Below are positions 40,001 to 58,741 of a stretch of DNA of 64,000 nucleotides, in pieces. Position numbers and translations under genes: made by a program. The notes beneath the pieces are model-generated. The model made no database searches. It was not told the DNA's origin and saw only the letters and a list, made by a program, of their open reading frames with translations. The stretch's first letter is position 1, and every line of letters starts with the position of its first letter. Origin of the DNA: Dipetalonema caudispina (Eukaryota; Nematoda; Chromadorea; Rhabditida; Onchocercidae); NCBI GenBank assembly GCA_013365325.1, contig JABVXV010000233.1, positions 1-64,000 on the forward strand, read 5' to 3'.

Positions 40001-43000
40001 CCCTGTATACATTTAAGTCAATTTATAAAAAATCTTGATATTGCAAGAACTATTGATAAAATCTTGTTTTCTAAGTAATCCAATGCCAGCAATCCTTAAG
40101 ATGGCCTCCTATAACTGAAGACTCAGAGACTTTCCGTATGAAAAGCATAAAAATACCGTTCACAGCAGAAGCCGAAATAATAACTGTTCCATATTGTCTT
40201 AAGTGAGATACATCAAATTTTGCCATCTCTAGTCTGACATCCATTAAAGTCAATCTTATTGACTCCTTGTGCAAATTTCTTTTCCAATGAGGCGTTCGAG
40301 TTGGAGAAGATTCAGAACGTCGTAAATCTACTACCGGTATTCTAAAAAATAAAGATCACTACCATTAACAATAAACTAAAATCTTGAAAGAACAAAGATG
40401 AAAAGTTTCGTTGATATTTCTGATGTGCCACTGCGTGAGCTAAATGAAAATACCAGACCTCAAATTTAAGTCCCATTCTGGGCAGCCAACAATAAATGCT
40501 AATGACAGCGGCGTGTTGTTTGCGTCTTGCATAGCGGTAAAAAGCAAATCTGTTCTGAAAAATCAATTTCAATAAGAATGAAAAGAAATATTAATGGAAA
40601 AATCCAACACACATCATACGCATGCAAAATTTACTTCAAGCCTCGTGATACGTCGCTAATGCTATAAATCGATGAAGGAAATGGATAAGTGTGGAAAGGT
40701 TTCGTGACCAAAAGGGAAGATATCCGATCGATTATCGAAATATCCAATTCACTTTCACAAGTTGCCAGGTTTACTGTCACATCATAATGCTGAAATTATT
40801 ACATGACGAACGAGAATTTGGGTCCTCAAATTTCCAGAAAAAAACATATCTGCACTTCATGTACAGTTTCGGATGAAGTAATTTAAGTAAAGAGTAAGAA
40901 ATCAGTATCCTTTTATGATTCAGACCTGTGAATTCTTGCCATTTTCTACGGTAATCATTAGTCGACGACTTTTTTCAGCTGTTGATGCATTATCGCAAAA
41001 TGAAAATAGCTTGATATTTTCTTCGGCATCCTTGAAAATGAAATTCTTTTAGAAAATCTACTCTTTTTGTAAAATAGTGCTCCGAACAAAATTAAAGAAA
41101 AAGTAATACCGTGCTGGACGAGACTGGCGACAGAATTTCTAACAATTCCACATCAAGCGCTTCTAAACTCATTGAAAAAGAGTAGTTTTCCCGACCTTTT
41201 ACTTGATTGTAGTCAAATGCGACTCCCTCACCAATGAACCTAAAGAGGTATGAAACTGCAACACAAATGAAAAAATCACATAATACCAGAAGAATTAAAA
41301 CGGAATTACCGCAGATGGTCATCTCCATACAGATGTTTCGCACTCCGACTTAATTCATTCAACTGAACTCCAAACCGCAGTGAAGATGCCGCCTTAAAGA
41401 ACCTTTCTGCTAATTCCTTGTATGAACTGATCATATCAGTGATGTTTTCGGTGCCTCTAAAATCAATGGGTAACTAATTACACGCATACACTGCCATAAA
41501 ATTTCTCGTTATGCAAAATCAAACATACGGAAAAAACACCCGAACCTCAGCACCAAGGAATTTGAAAATCAACAGCAAACCTGTTTCGAACTTCATCTTG
41601 TCCAAGATAGTCTTTGTGGGTGAGGATAAAGACAACATTGCAAATGCTTGCTTTAACACTAATCACGTCAGATATAGTGTCCGAACTTTTTAAATTTCCT
41701 GCAATAAGAAATGCTACGTTTTTTGCAATTAACATTAGTTCAACGACTTATTTTATCAAATATCGTTTGCTATTCTTCTATTGCACTCTTGAGATAAAGA
41801 CAAACTCTGCGAACAGTCGCTTCTTAAAATTTCCTTTGGAAATCTACCAGTTCGACCATCTCCTACATCACTAAGATTTAATGAAACGTTAGCCATTTGC
41901 TCTTCAATCGATGCTACTGAAGGTTTCCTTTGTGCATCATAAAACATCATTGAACCACCCCAGTTGCCTGAAAGAATAATGATTTCCGAATTCTACCAAA
42001 AAAGAAAAAAAAGAAAAAGTGTATGCAGAACAGACCGCAATTATCGTTCTTAAAATTAAAGTTATACAGGAAGAGGAAACTAAATTAAAAGTTGGTGCAT
42101 AAAAAAGGTTATTAGTAGTAATGTTTACCATGCTGGAAGTCAGTACCGATTTGGTTTGATGGTACAATTCTTGTCTGCAACTCAGCTTCGACCTGCTGAT
42201 AATCTTGCATACACATTGGTTTCCCTAAACTGCATTGTGCACCATCTAAAACGAGATATATATCAATAATCCTCGAAGATAGAAAGTCGTCGAAGAAAAC
42301 AAATGAAACTAGAAGGCTGGTCCAAGTTGTTCAAACAAACCAGAGTTTGAAGGAGGTTTTGCAATCGCAGCAAAGAATGTTTTCAAAATGTTCAGTTGCG
42401 AAGGCGTCAAAAACACACACAAACCATCAAAGTTAAGGCTAATTTCCTGAAAAAAAAAAATGATAAAAATGAGTTGGTGTTCCCAAAGCAAAAATTAACT
42501 CGAAATCAAGTTTAAAATACCAACTTGAAAGCAAGAAAATCAACCTTTTCAGAGGACAATGCGTACTGTGATGAGATCTCATTGTTACGTACTCGAACAA
42601 TAACAGTTTCAACACTACCACTGAAAGATGCAAACAGAACTGGATTCGACTCCAACCTGGAACTTCAATTATTTCTTGTGTACAAAATAAAAGGAATAAA
42701 AATTAAAACACAGAAGCAATGCGCAAAACATACATAGTGCTATTGGAAGAACTTAACGGAGAGGAATTAGCAGAAGGAAATTCATCATCCACACAGCTGT
42801 TACGTGAATAACATGATTCATAAATTGTTGAAGCTGTCGACATCTGTACGGAACATAACGCACCGCTTTTTTCACAGTGTTCATCTGATGAATCCGAAGA
42901 AGCTGACAGTTTCTGGAACCAAAGGTAATTTGTAAACTTCGGAAATGAAGATTTACTCTTGAAAACTATACTTCGTTTAGCAGGATATTTGGAATAATCT

Positions 43001-44627
43001 GCAAATGAAGTTAGTGAGACACAACATTACACAAAGTGTAGATCTACCAACCTTCATTGTTTTCTCTTTTTCGCGTCGGAGATACATGCTTGTTATGACC
43101 TGTGTTGATGCAGACATATTTTCTTCTGATAAATCTCTCATCCCTGGTCTAAATGAAAAAATAACAACGGCTTGTGAAAATGTATAGACCGCTGCATGCG
43201 TAAATGGATTCTTCAATCATCTTACATATTTCGCATCAAAACATGTATATTCATATAACTCACTTAGTGAAAATATCGGTATAAAGACGTATGCCTTTTA
43301 CATGAAAAAGTTTGTTGAAATCTGGAACAGCCGATAACGACCGTGGTTGTGAAGTTACCGTTTCAGCGTTGAAAGCTTCCGACTCTAATTGTTCGTCAAT
43401 GAGTTCGATCCTGCATAAAATATCGAGGTACAGTAGCTCATCTTCAGCATAAATTTGATTTCAAAAAAAAAAAAAAAAAAAAAAAAAAGACGATCTCTGA
43501 ATAATGCAATTCCAACAACAAAAGGCTAAAGAAAACTTGAAAAGACTTTTCAAATACGAAATTTTGTGCGAAATTTTTCATTTTCATCAACTGAAAATAA
43601 CGCTAGATGATATCACACCAATCAATTCGCAGTTCCAAGGCAGTGCATAACCCAGATTCTGGAACGGGAATACCCTCCAAGCGAATAATAGCATCGTTGA
43701 AAATTAGCCGAAAACGCGAGATGACAGCATCAATGACCTAAATTTCATGCATCTTGATAAGAATGAATTGAGGAACTGAATCGATAAAGTTCACATAAAA
43801 GAAGTTGATACCTCAGCAAACTGTTCAATGCCTTTGTCCTCTGTTTCATTGGTGGCTTCCTCCTGATTCAGGAAACTCTGCGCTAGTTCCATAGATGTTG
43901 CTAATGATCCCATAACACTTCCAAACATAGAAGCTACTGAAGACATGTAAAGAATTACCCCACATTTTGTCAAAATACAAATAATACACCCTGAACTTTA
44001 TGGAAGATGGGAAAATCAAAGATGGGATCTTTTACCTATATCTCCTGGTGGCTCATCTGCGCAATGCTGAAGCTGAAGTGTAAGTTGCAACTGTTTCACT
44101 TCCAAATCAACAGATTTTACAAGGATATACTGCCATGGAACGGTGATATTGACTTCGCCGATATATCCCTCCACTACCGTAAATGGTATTTTCATCGACT
44201 CAAATGCTTCATTCAATCTCTAAAGAAACAAAATGATTTATCCTTTTCATTTAAAATCGACCAGATAGCTTCCCAACAGAATATACCTTTTGTTGAACTG
44301 AGTAAAGACTTGGAATTTATAATACTTGAAAAGGATTTAAATACCTTCTTTACATTAAAAAATCCATGTTTCGTAACACTTTGTTGTGTGAGTTCCCTTT
44401 TGAATTCTTCTTCGGTAATTAACAATATCACACCAGAATTTAAAAATTGATACCTGTACGTCCATGTCAACATCGCTAACAGATGCAATACCACCATAAA
44501 GAGTGGCTGATAGTTGTTCCAAATTGATGCTAGACTTTAGAAAATCGCTTAAATATCTATGTATAAGAAAGCGACACAAACGCTTTTGTAAGACATCCGT
44601 GATGTTCGATAAGCCCCAAACAACCAT
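31085..44627 (-). CDS. atg-2: ATG-2 autophagy lipid-transfer protein
   Basis: Exons in transcript order: 44454-44627, 44036-44219, 43812-43936, 43619-43737, 43264-43410, 43052-43148, 42972-42998, 42734-42912, 42545-42656, 42341-42446, 42129-42245, 41806-41967, 41581-41698, 41310-41456, 41110-41239, 40926-41030, 40635-40789, 40459-40554, 40157-40341, 39821-39917, 39518-39683, 39288-39430, 38784-38908, 38484-38626, 38264-38402, 37987-38165, 37494-37765, 37147-37354, 36770-36862, 36472-36648, 35224-35335, 34978-35084, 34666-34867, 34417-34541, 34106-34231, 33765-33960, 33439-33678, 32956-33341, 32576-32658, 32279-32459, 32066-32159, 31719-31873, 31487-31630, 31215-31402, 31085-31109. Phase holds throughout, giving about 2196 residues, normal for ATG2. 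The chorein-type N-terminus has KRLCRFLIHRYLSDFL. Later blocks are HLPTRHYYEVIYNRLVNDL, WACSDSLCLVVNAV and LLPLRINADQDTLEFLEDY. The ATG2 C-terminal domain (about 1940-2190) has RGAESFGISTATAAVDM and ILGGVRNQMKPG. ATG2 bridges the ER and phagophore, moves bulk lipid, and also sits on lipid droplets. Uncertain edges are the acceptor at 38165 (38183 is also in frame) and the ends of exons 12, 37 and 38. Confidence 0.93.
32858..32889. repeat. Perfect 14-bp hairpin in an atg-2 intron
   Basis: ATGAAGGTTTTCGT at 32858-32871 and ACGAAAACCTTCAT at 32876-32889 are exact reverse complements with a 4-base loop (AGAA). It lies in the intron between the exons at 32956-33341 and 32576-32658. Confidence 0.8.
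37821..37840. repeat. A(20) homopolymer
   Basis: An uninterrupted run of 20 A in an atg-2 intron. Confidence 0.8.
43463..43488. repeat. A(26) homopolymer
   Basis: A run of about 26 A (a T run in the transcript) in an atg-2 intron. The length may be unreliable in assembly. Confidence 0.8.
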
Positions 44628-46192
44628 ACTGCTGCACCCTGCAAAACGAAGTCTTATACTATTGAGAACAACATGTAATTTCAAATTATACAGGCAAATA
44701 TAGTTATTTTTCGACTAAAAATGTGGAAAATTGAAATTAGTGCTTATACTATTCTTCCTAAACAGTTTAAGTTTTGCAAATATCACTACGAAAAATCTAG
44801 GAGTACCGATGAAGTTCATACATCATCCACAAATCCTGAAATAGAAATGAGTCGAAACACTAACCAATTTGTGTGAAGTTTAATTAGTTAACTCGACAAG
44901 TAAATGCGAATATTGGATATCGGCCCTGACTACACTTCAACAACTGACTAATCTCCGTCCCTGCTATCAGTTTAATGTACACTGCAAAATATGAATTGTT
45001 ATCCATGAAAAACGTATATACAGAAAGGAAATATCATGAAGTAAAGCACGACATACCCATTAGAAATGCTCCATCACTCCATCTTTAATTCCTTGTAGCA
45101 TGATAAGCATTTTCACGATTTCTGAACTAGAAAACATTTCAACTGATGAATGACAGAATAAAAGTATACAGAATTCGTGTAAAACATAATACGAATGTAA
45201 ATGCCTATAATTGCATTATATTCTACATCATTATCTTTTTTCGCTTCCTTCTTCCCACAAAACTAATCTCATTTTTTCCGTTCCGACCTAAACGTTATTA
45301 AAAATACGTGAACAGATAATTAATTACTTAAAGTTGATACCAATATATCCTTATTTTACATCATGCATTAATATCTCATTTGTTCTCGATGATATTTGAA
45401 ATCCTTCCAGGAACTATTGAAATAACTTTTGAATAGACGAATTTGGGAATATCTCCAATTACTATTTTTGAATCTTGTATTTTATTTTCGGACTAGGAAT
45501 AAAATTAATATTGAAAAGTTAAAATTTCGAACGAAAGCAATAAATTCAATGTTCAATTGCTGCAATTACAACGCCGATCGATAGAACTCTTGTCGCACTC
45601 TCTTCAGCCATCATATCTCAGTTCATCATACGATCATGGCGTTGATTGATACGTGTTTTGCGGTTGGCCGTGCCTGCGCAAGTGGACTACAGAGTGAGGG
45701 GAATATTTGAGTGCTTCCCGGAAGTTTTGATGTGATATTACAAATTAAAGAATCTTACTTTTGGTACTTCTTTTACCTGAAAATAATAATTGAAGTTCAG
45801 TGCTGACCTTACTTTCGTATTCTTATACCTAAAGCTGGAGGAATGATTGTTTATGGGCAAGGTAATGATGTGAGGATACGGAATGTTGCTTTGGGGAAAG
45901 AAATCTCATTTGATTAAAAATTTAAATCAGAAGTGGCTAATTTAACGATTTATATTGGTTAGTATATTTTATACTATAAGCACTAGCTGATCGTCCTGGA
46001 AATTCAATGACGCCTTCTATAAGTTGGACTTTTGGAACATGAATGAGATATGTATTGAAGAAATCGAGAATTAGAGAAGAGGAGAAGTTTAATTTTCAAA
46101 TAGAATTTATTTTATGTACAAATCGTTGCTTATTGTGCTTGTCGGTCAGATATGTTCATGTTAAATTGTTATTTAGGCGTAATGGGCCGCAC
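44628..46192. other. Shared divergent upstream region of atg-2 and hosl-1
   Basis: 1565 bases between the two start codons. On the minus strand TTTTGCAG ends at 44639, 12 bases before the atg-2 ATG, and is a candidate trans-splice acceptor. On the plus strand ATTTAG ends at 46176, 16 bases before the hosl-1 ATG. The stretch 45560-45720 is more GC-rich than its flanks and is the best candidate for core promoter elements. No perfect CACGTG (E-box/CLEAR core) was seen. Confidence 0.5.
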
Positions 46193-49100
46193 ATGATGAA
46201 TATTCTAAAAAGTGGTGTGGTTGATAGTCACCTCGATGGCGTAGGAACGAGTTATAAAGCTCCCTTAAGTGGCAAACTTTCCGTTCAGCGGTCAGCTGTA
46301 TTCGCACTATTGGCTGAGGTAAAAAAAATGACAAATATTAGTATTTATTGTAACAGTAGAATGAGTGTTTGTCGTAAGGAAATTCTCTTTCCCCCTGCAT
46401 TTCAGGAAGAAGCAATCAGCCAAAGTTTCATGAAGTATGTCAAAAAACTTGAAGTGTCTTAAATTGTTTGTCTGTTAATGTTTTGTTTCAAGTCATGTAG
46501 TGTCTTTTTCAAATTGTGGAAATTCATTTTAGTTAGCCGATGATAATAGACAATTTTTCAAAAACACGACAAGTTGGACAACGTATGCAAATCGATTAGA
46601 GAAAAATTGCCACACAATTTCATCTCTTGCCCTACCTTTAGAAGGTATTTTTTTTAGTGGATATTATAGGTGTTCATACATGTGCTTCATAATTTTATCT
46701 GTAGAAGTTTTTTAATTTGCAGACGTTGTGAAAAAGCTGCAAGACATGGCTCCTCGATATGACTACGACAAGCTTACTCCAGGAAATGGATTTCGGTCTG
46801 TTTCACCAGTACCAGTATAAGCATTTGCAGTTGTTCTGCACATGCGTTTTTCCCCCATTGTCTATGAAAATAAACTAGTGAACTTTAGGTCTCTAGTTTG
46901 TGTTTGTGACACGATTGTGCTGCATCTTATCTCCGTTTTGCGCTCCTGTATTGAACATCGACAGACGATGATGTTTCGCGCATCATATTATTGTAAAGAA
47001 GTTGAAAGTTACTGTGCTGTCTTGAATTTCCTTGTTTCAGCCTTACGAATGGTTTGTTTCCTTTTTCAAATTTCCGCATATATCGCTGTGTCCTTCATAC
47101 CTTGTTCACTTATTATTTGTTAGTGATTTTAATGTCTGTTGTTGGAATAAAGTTCTGATATAGTCATTGAGGTTTTTCAAATCTTGCATAAATCATTCTG
47201 CCTGCAGGTCATCGATGCAGCTGTATGCTCCCCCGATAACTGTTTGTTTCCTGATCTCAACGGAGACTACAGTAAGTATCAAGCAATGCTGGGTGGTATA
47301 GAAGTGCTTGATCCATCATGTTTCTATGGAAGGCCGCTGGGCTTCCAAGTGAGTGCTTGCAATTATTTATCCGGTTGGGTTTGTAAGTTTTGAAGTCTAG
47401 AAAAGTGTAGTCTTACGTTGCAAAAAGCTCAAAGTTGATATTCTACATATTTCTTAAGTATTCGATCCTTATCATAAAATTTCTACTTACAGTTCCCGCC
47501 GTCAGTCGGACGTATATTTCGCTTGATCGGTGTAATACTTGCTATCTACAGTTTGTCATGGGAAAAAGGACGCAGTACTTTGGGATCTTTTTTGAATTCA
47601 CCGCGGTTCATCTTAAGTCCCGAACAGAGAGCTAAACGAATTGTGAAGGTTTTACTGTTAGCATTCCTTAGTTATTTGTTCTGCTGTTTTACTTTCTCGT
47701 ATAATTTTTAAGTCTTACTGTTTGTTCAATATCTGGTTGGGCATTTTCTTTTAGGTAACTCGTGAAGCCGACATTGAATTTTGTAGAAGTTTCTGGAATT
47801 TGTCAGAATTTGGTAGTGTAAGTTCTCCCTTTTATTATTTTTATTTCATGGAAGAGAACAATTTCCTTCTCGTTTTTCTGATAATCATTTTATGGTTTTC
47901 TTCATTTTAATGAGATTATTTACAGCAAGTTCCTCGTATATTTTGTCCAAATATGGCAATAAACGAATTGCGTGAAATCAGTTGGGTAGGGTCAATAACA
48001 ATGGCGACGACGAATGGTGGTACCGTGAAAATTCCAGAACCGTCTTCGTACACTGGTCCTCGGCCAGTCAAAATTCGTGTTTTATCGTATTGTCACCGAC
48101 AAATTCTTGTAAGTTTCTTGAAACATCAAATTTTTGAAATTGAGACTTTTTTTCAAGAAAGTTGGAAAAAAAAATCAAATTAACTTGTACATTTCATTTT
48201 CAGAGTCCTGCTGGATCACAGAATCAACTTCCACCATCGCCGTATTTATTACTTCATTGTCATGGTGGTGGTTATGTGGCAACTACTTCCAAATCTCATG
48301 AAGTGATTGAATTTCCTTACTATAGACATTCTAAAATTCTTTTGTGTTAAACTAATTTTTGCATATATTATTCCCAGACGTATTTGCGAGTGTGGGCCAA
48401 ATTACTCAACTGTTCCATCGTATCCGTCGAATATTCACTGGCACCAGAAAATCCATTTCCTCGTCCTACGGAAGAAGTATTGTATGCATATGCGTATATT
48501 ATCAATAATGCAGCACAACTCGGTTTGTATCTATTGTTTGCAAATTTTCGCAGTTATTCCGTAACGTGATTAAAAGAGCTGTTTGCAGGTTGGACGGGTG
48601 AGAAAATATGTATGATCGGCGATTCAGCAGGTGGTAATTTGATAATGTCGGTCAGCTTGAAGCTTGTTCAACTTGGTGTGAAGAGGATACCGGATGGAAT
48701 CGTTACCATTTATACACCATTTCTTTTCCAGGTCACATACTGAAATCAGTACCTTATGCTTTGACAGTGGGTTTTTACCTATTCATTTTTTACTCAAATT
48801 AACCTTCGAGTTAGTCTTTGACAATTTCTGAAACTAGCAGGAATGATGGAACGTGTTAAATTCAAGTGAGAAATCAATTTAAAGTTTGTGGTGCCCCACC
48901 TCCTGCTTTCCACTCGAGAGTTTTAAATATAACCTACCTGTTTTTTTTGTTGTCCATAACCAATTATTTGTACTTCAGTACCTTCCGTCACCTTCACGGT
49001 TGCTAAGTTGTATGGATCCTCTTTTACATATGGGAGTCGTGTTGCGATGTATTGCAGGTATCTTTTTCGAAATATTTTTGTCACATAAATTTTATATTGG

Positions 49101-51317
49101 TTACTAGTTATGTCTTCATTTACTACTGACATTTGCATCAGTTTATTAATATTATAAAAAGGTTCCTTATCAGCTTATACTGGAAAGCCGATAAATCACA
49201 CAACAAATGGTGACAGATCTGAACAGAAAGATGCTAACAGAGGTGGCCACAAAAGCTTACAAGAATATGTAAAGCAAGTACAAAAAACGCAAAGAGGTGG
49301 TATAGTAGGTTTGGAGGTAATTTGTTTTGACGCGGTGCTTTAAACTCTTGAGTGTTTCTAGATACTTTCTACATTTTTATTATTTATATTTAAAGATTAA
49401 GTGAACGGTATCAGGAATAACATTGTAGGGTTCTTCGTCGATCGTCTCTTTGGTGAATTTAGCTAATATTGCATCCACAGCAGAGCTACATAATATGTCG
49501 GCAGTCTCAAAAGCTAAAACTGAGCAAGGATTCAACGATGATACCAATGTTAGCGAAGGAGATGAAGATGAAGATGATACGTGTCTTTCTGGGGTCCAGG
49601 TGCTTTATTTCTCGGTTGTGCAGTAAAATATATATCGAAAAGCGGCCTTTACACTTTACTGTGGGATGAAACTGGTAATGGGGATTTTCGGAGACCGGGT
49701 AACATTCCCGAAATTTCAGATAAACGGAGGAGCTGTAACTATATGTAGCTAAGGGTGGTCGGCCTGAGCTACTAACAATTTATTGGCTGGATTATGTGGA
49801 ATGATTGGGGATCTGGCATCCTTTCGAGAGATTGCATAACTTTCAGTTGCGTTACTATTAGCTGATTATGAGTAATAAAAAAATCATATAAGCTAGATTT
49901 TTTGATCCAAATTTCTCTTTAATAACTATATTAATTCCAGGTAAAATCAGACCCGCTTCATATTCATCTTTCGTCAAATATGTATGATCGACGGCTGGTA
50001 GACTATTTAAAAACTCATCCACTCACTAAGGAGTACGCATATTCTTGAACTTTATGCCAAGAAATAAGAAATAGAAGACAGCCTCTGTTCAATTTGAGTT
50101 TATTTTATGATTTACTCAAATAGATTTCTTGAATTTTAGCCTTCAAAATAGGATTTTTCTTTCTGTTTTGATTACTCCCGCAAAATATCAATTATTTAGC
50201 GCTTTGATTCTCATGGATCATACCGGTTGTATGGAATCTGGGGAAGAGAAGGAAGAAATAATGAATATGGAAGAAAATAAACGGCCTTCTCGTGTTTCAA
50301 AGTTTGTAGCTTTGCTGTGTTCTCCATCGACAACAATTCCGAAAGAATTACCCGCGCATACATTTACACCAGTCAGAAATTCCATGCGATCCAGATTTAT
50401 GCTTACTTCATTGAGTTCTCACAGCATCGTAACCAAAAAAGAATCTTTGGTATACTTTTAGTTTTTTTTTCTGGCCGTGATGATAAAGGAAAGAACTGAT
50501 TTCAAATTTAAAACTGTTTTTATATTTTATCCAATGGAATCTTTTTGAAGGTTTACAATTTTCTGAAATATTTCCTTAAAAGTTTCTAGGCACATAAGCG
50601 AACTCTGAGTCAGAGTCTTGCCGACGCAGCCGCTGTGGCGGCTGGACATGCTTTAGATAATATTTCTGATTGGCTCGAAAAATCAGCACCGATGCCTCCA
50701 TTGGATAAACCTAAACTTGATCGAGCTACTTCCTTGACACCCATTATGGCGTCAAAGACGGAAAAGAAGATAAGTCTATTTATTATATGCTTTTATGAAT
50801 TTAGATGTGATTAGAAGTGTATTTCTAAAGAAAGCGCGATGAATTTGGAAATAATGTGAAATCATTTCAGGCAACTGAAAATAACTGCAATAAATCATAT
50901 ATTGCTGATATAATAGAAAAAAAGGTTCCGAGAGATCCACTCATATCTCCAATATATGCTTCACCAGAGGATCTCGCGCGATTACCCCCAGCTTGGTTTG
51001 TGGTATGTTTTGAAATATCCTTTTTGCGGTGGAATGACAAAGATTTTCGAAATCTCTTTGAAATGCTTTTGCATATGCTTTCTACAAATATAATTCAGGC
51101 ATGCCATCTGGATCCACTTTTGGATGATACGATCACATTTGCTAAGAAAATGCGAGATGCGGGCGGCCGAGTAATGGGTGTTGATCTTCTTGATAATCTC
51201 CCACATGGCTTTCTTAATTTTACACTCGTATCGCCGGAATGTCGTGAAGGTGCCAAAATTTGTTTGGACCGAGTCAAAGAGGCATTTGGTATAATTGAGA
51301 CGTCTTCTGCATCTTAG
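46193..51317 (+). CDS. hosl-1: Hormone-sensitive lipase
   Basis: Exons: 46193-46318, 46533-46644, 46723-46795, 46889-47051, 47208-47348, 47493-47648, 47755-47817, 47926-48108, 48204-48302, 48378-48522, 48589-48731, 48979-49057, 49174-49316, 49429-49599, 49941-50032, 50200-50449, 50590-50769, 50871-51002, 51099-51317, giving about 889 residues. The enzyme hydrolyses diacylglycerol and sterol esters on lipid droplets. The oxyanion motif is HCHGGGY (near 360), the nucleophile is in GDSAGG (Ser near 432), the acid is in CHLDPLLDD (near 822) and the histidine is in LPHGF (near 853). The long insert between Ser and Asp is the regulatory module. It carries acidic stretches and two basophilic kinase sites, KRPS and HKRTLS, the latter aligning by eye with the PKA site region RRSVS of mammalian HSL. 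One junction is irregular: the donor after 50769 reads ATAAGT. A canonical alternative (50590-50773 joined to 50917-51002) is 14 residues shorter. An overlapping 4-codon upstream frame starts at 46182. Confidence 0.93.
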
Positions 51318-53032
51318 AATTAGGTTTTGTTTTCCAGATAGTTTATAGAAGTGACCATGCATCATGGTAGTTATTACTCGGTTGCAATACCGACAAGTGA
51401 TACCTGGTGACATTTCCGAAAAAACAGAATTAAATGTTGCTAATGCCATTTCCTAATTTTATATTCTAATTTAGATTTTTATATCCGATGGAATTCCAAC
51501 TGGCCATTACTCATTTCAGAAATTACTCTAGACTCAAATTTGGTTTCTTAATTCAAATAGTTCTTAATGCCTTTCAGATAATTCTGTGAATTTTTGTGTT
51601 CTGTGTTTTTTGAATTTTTGTTTTTGCTGTTGACTATCATAATCAGCGCTAACTTATTTCTACGGACGTTCTATAACTGTTATGTTAATGTGTGATTTGT
51701 GCTTAAGTTATTATCATAATGAAATGCAGGTGTATCTGTACTTCAACTGACAAATAAGTTTTCATTTATTTCCTCAGTTTGTGTTATGATTCGGCTGTGA
51801 CTGAAATATGTGATTTACTCGGTCATAAGATTTTCCTTACGCTATCTTATCAAGGATAAGTTATCGCCGTAGTCTGATTTTCAGTCCGTGTTATATAATT
51901 TGTTGGGGATTGTGACACTTTATTACTCGACGGCTATCAACTCCGGTATTTTTACCTAAATTTCTTGTAAAGACACAAAAGTGTACTTGCGAGGTTAAAA
52001 ACGGGCAAAATTTGTAGCTTTTTGAATGCAACAGTCTTTTATCATCAGTTCCGTAATTACAGAAGTTTCGGGAAATGAATTATAATAAATTTGCTTATGG
52101 TTGAGATCTGTGATTATTGCAGTTAAATGTGAACAATGACATACATTAGCTGTATTAAGAATTTACGGCTATGAAGTGTCTGTTTACAAATTTTTTACGA
52201 AATGCGGTGAAATTCTATTCTGTTTCAGTACATTCCTATTTGTTTTCCACTCAGATTTTTCAGTAGAATTACGCAATGAATAGTCTCTCCTAAAATATCA
52301 CAAATTTTCTGCAACTATGCAGAGTATTCTAGGGTTAAATTGAAGTAATTTGATTGCATGCAGGGATTTGTGCAATGACTTCGAGTAAAGTACGCATCAA
52401 AATGCTTCAAATAATTACCAGGACTAGAGGATTAAGAGTTCACATCAATCCTGAGTCATACTTTTGGCTTCATCTAGAAACAGAACAGTAATTCTCTCTG
52501 ACCAGTGAAAAAATTGACACTTGAACTTACATCTTCATTAAATACGACGAATTTATGTTGGAAATGAAGTGCGGTAGATTTGTTGTGGTGAGAATATCGG
52601 TTTTAAATCTTATGTCAAGTATTTCAGTGGTCAGTAAATTAATGATAAATCCTGCGATATTTGGAGCTATCTTCATTGGAAATAAAGTCGCTCATCTGTT
52701 GGCCTACAATAAGAACCATTTGTCGCTGAATTGAGTGTGTTCCAAATGGATTTCTCGAAAAGTTTAAATGAGAATGTGAGAGATGGGATGAAGTTATATT
52801 TGAATAAAATGAAATGCTTTATATATTCAGCTGAATTTAATATACTTCATATATGTTCAGCTGAATATCAAAAATCGGTTGCTCTTTTAAAAACCGAATT
52901 TAATGCGGAAGTCTGCGACAGTAGGAAATAGGCAGTCTGAATTAAAAATACATATGACTGCCGAAAAGATGGCAAAAAGCATCGGTCGGGTTAATAAATG
53001 TGAGTGAAATTTTTCTCCATGTGTTTGTACGG

Positions 53033-53064
<32 letters not shown>

Positions 53065-53377
53065 CTGTCTGTCCGTCTGTCTGTCTGTCTGTCTATGTGT
53101 ACATCAAATCAAGCAATGAAGTGTTGCTATGGAAGCGCCTGAGGAGGAAGTACGGTAGGTGGGCATTCGCTCTGGCAGTAACACTTTGAGTGCTCTGGAT
53201 GGTTGAAGTAATCTGGAGTTTAGCTTCCTCTTGAACCATTTGATCAAAAGTTGGGAAAGGAAATTTTCACCTCTTACCACTCACTATTTTTGTCATTATC
53301 CGTTAACCAGTGAGTTGCTGTCGGTAAACTATCAGAATTATCCAACAGTACCACTACCTGTTCATTAAGTATCACTG
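51318..53377. other. Intergenic, hosl-1 to the ETS gene
   Basis: About 2 kb of AT-rich sequence. No supportable exon. Two copies of the palindrome TTCAGCTGAA lie near 52828 and 52857. A GT/CTGT microsatellite starts at 53034. Confidence 0.45.
53034..53100. repeat. Compound microsatellite (GT)n(CTGT)n
   Basis: About 14 GT units are followed by about 7 CTGT/CCGT units, 280 bases upstream of the ETS gene start codon. Confidence 0.85.
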
Positions 53378-58719
<5,342 letters not shown>

Positions 58720-58741
58720 TACATGAATATAGCTTGAATTG

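Noticed and set aside
45640..45660. E-box/CLEAR-like site in the atg-2/hosl-1 spacer
   Set aside because: The best words are ATACGTG; no CACGTG palindrome is present.
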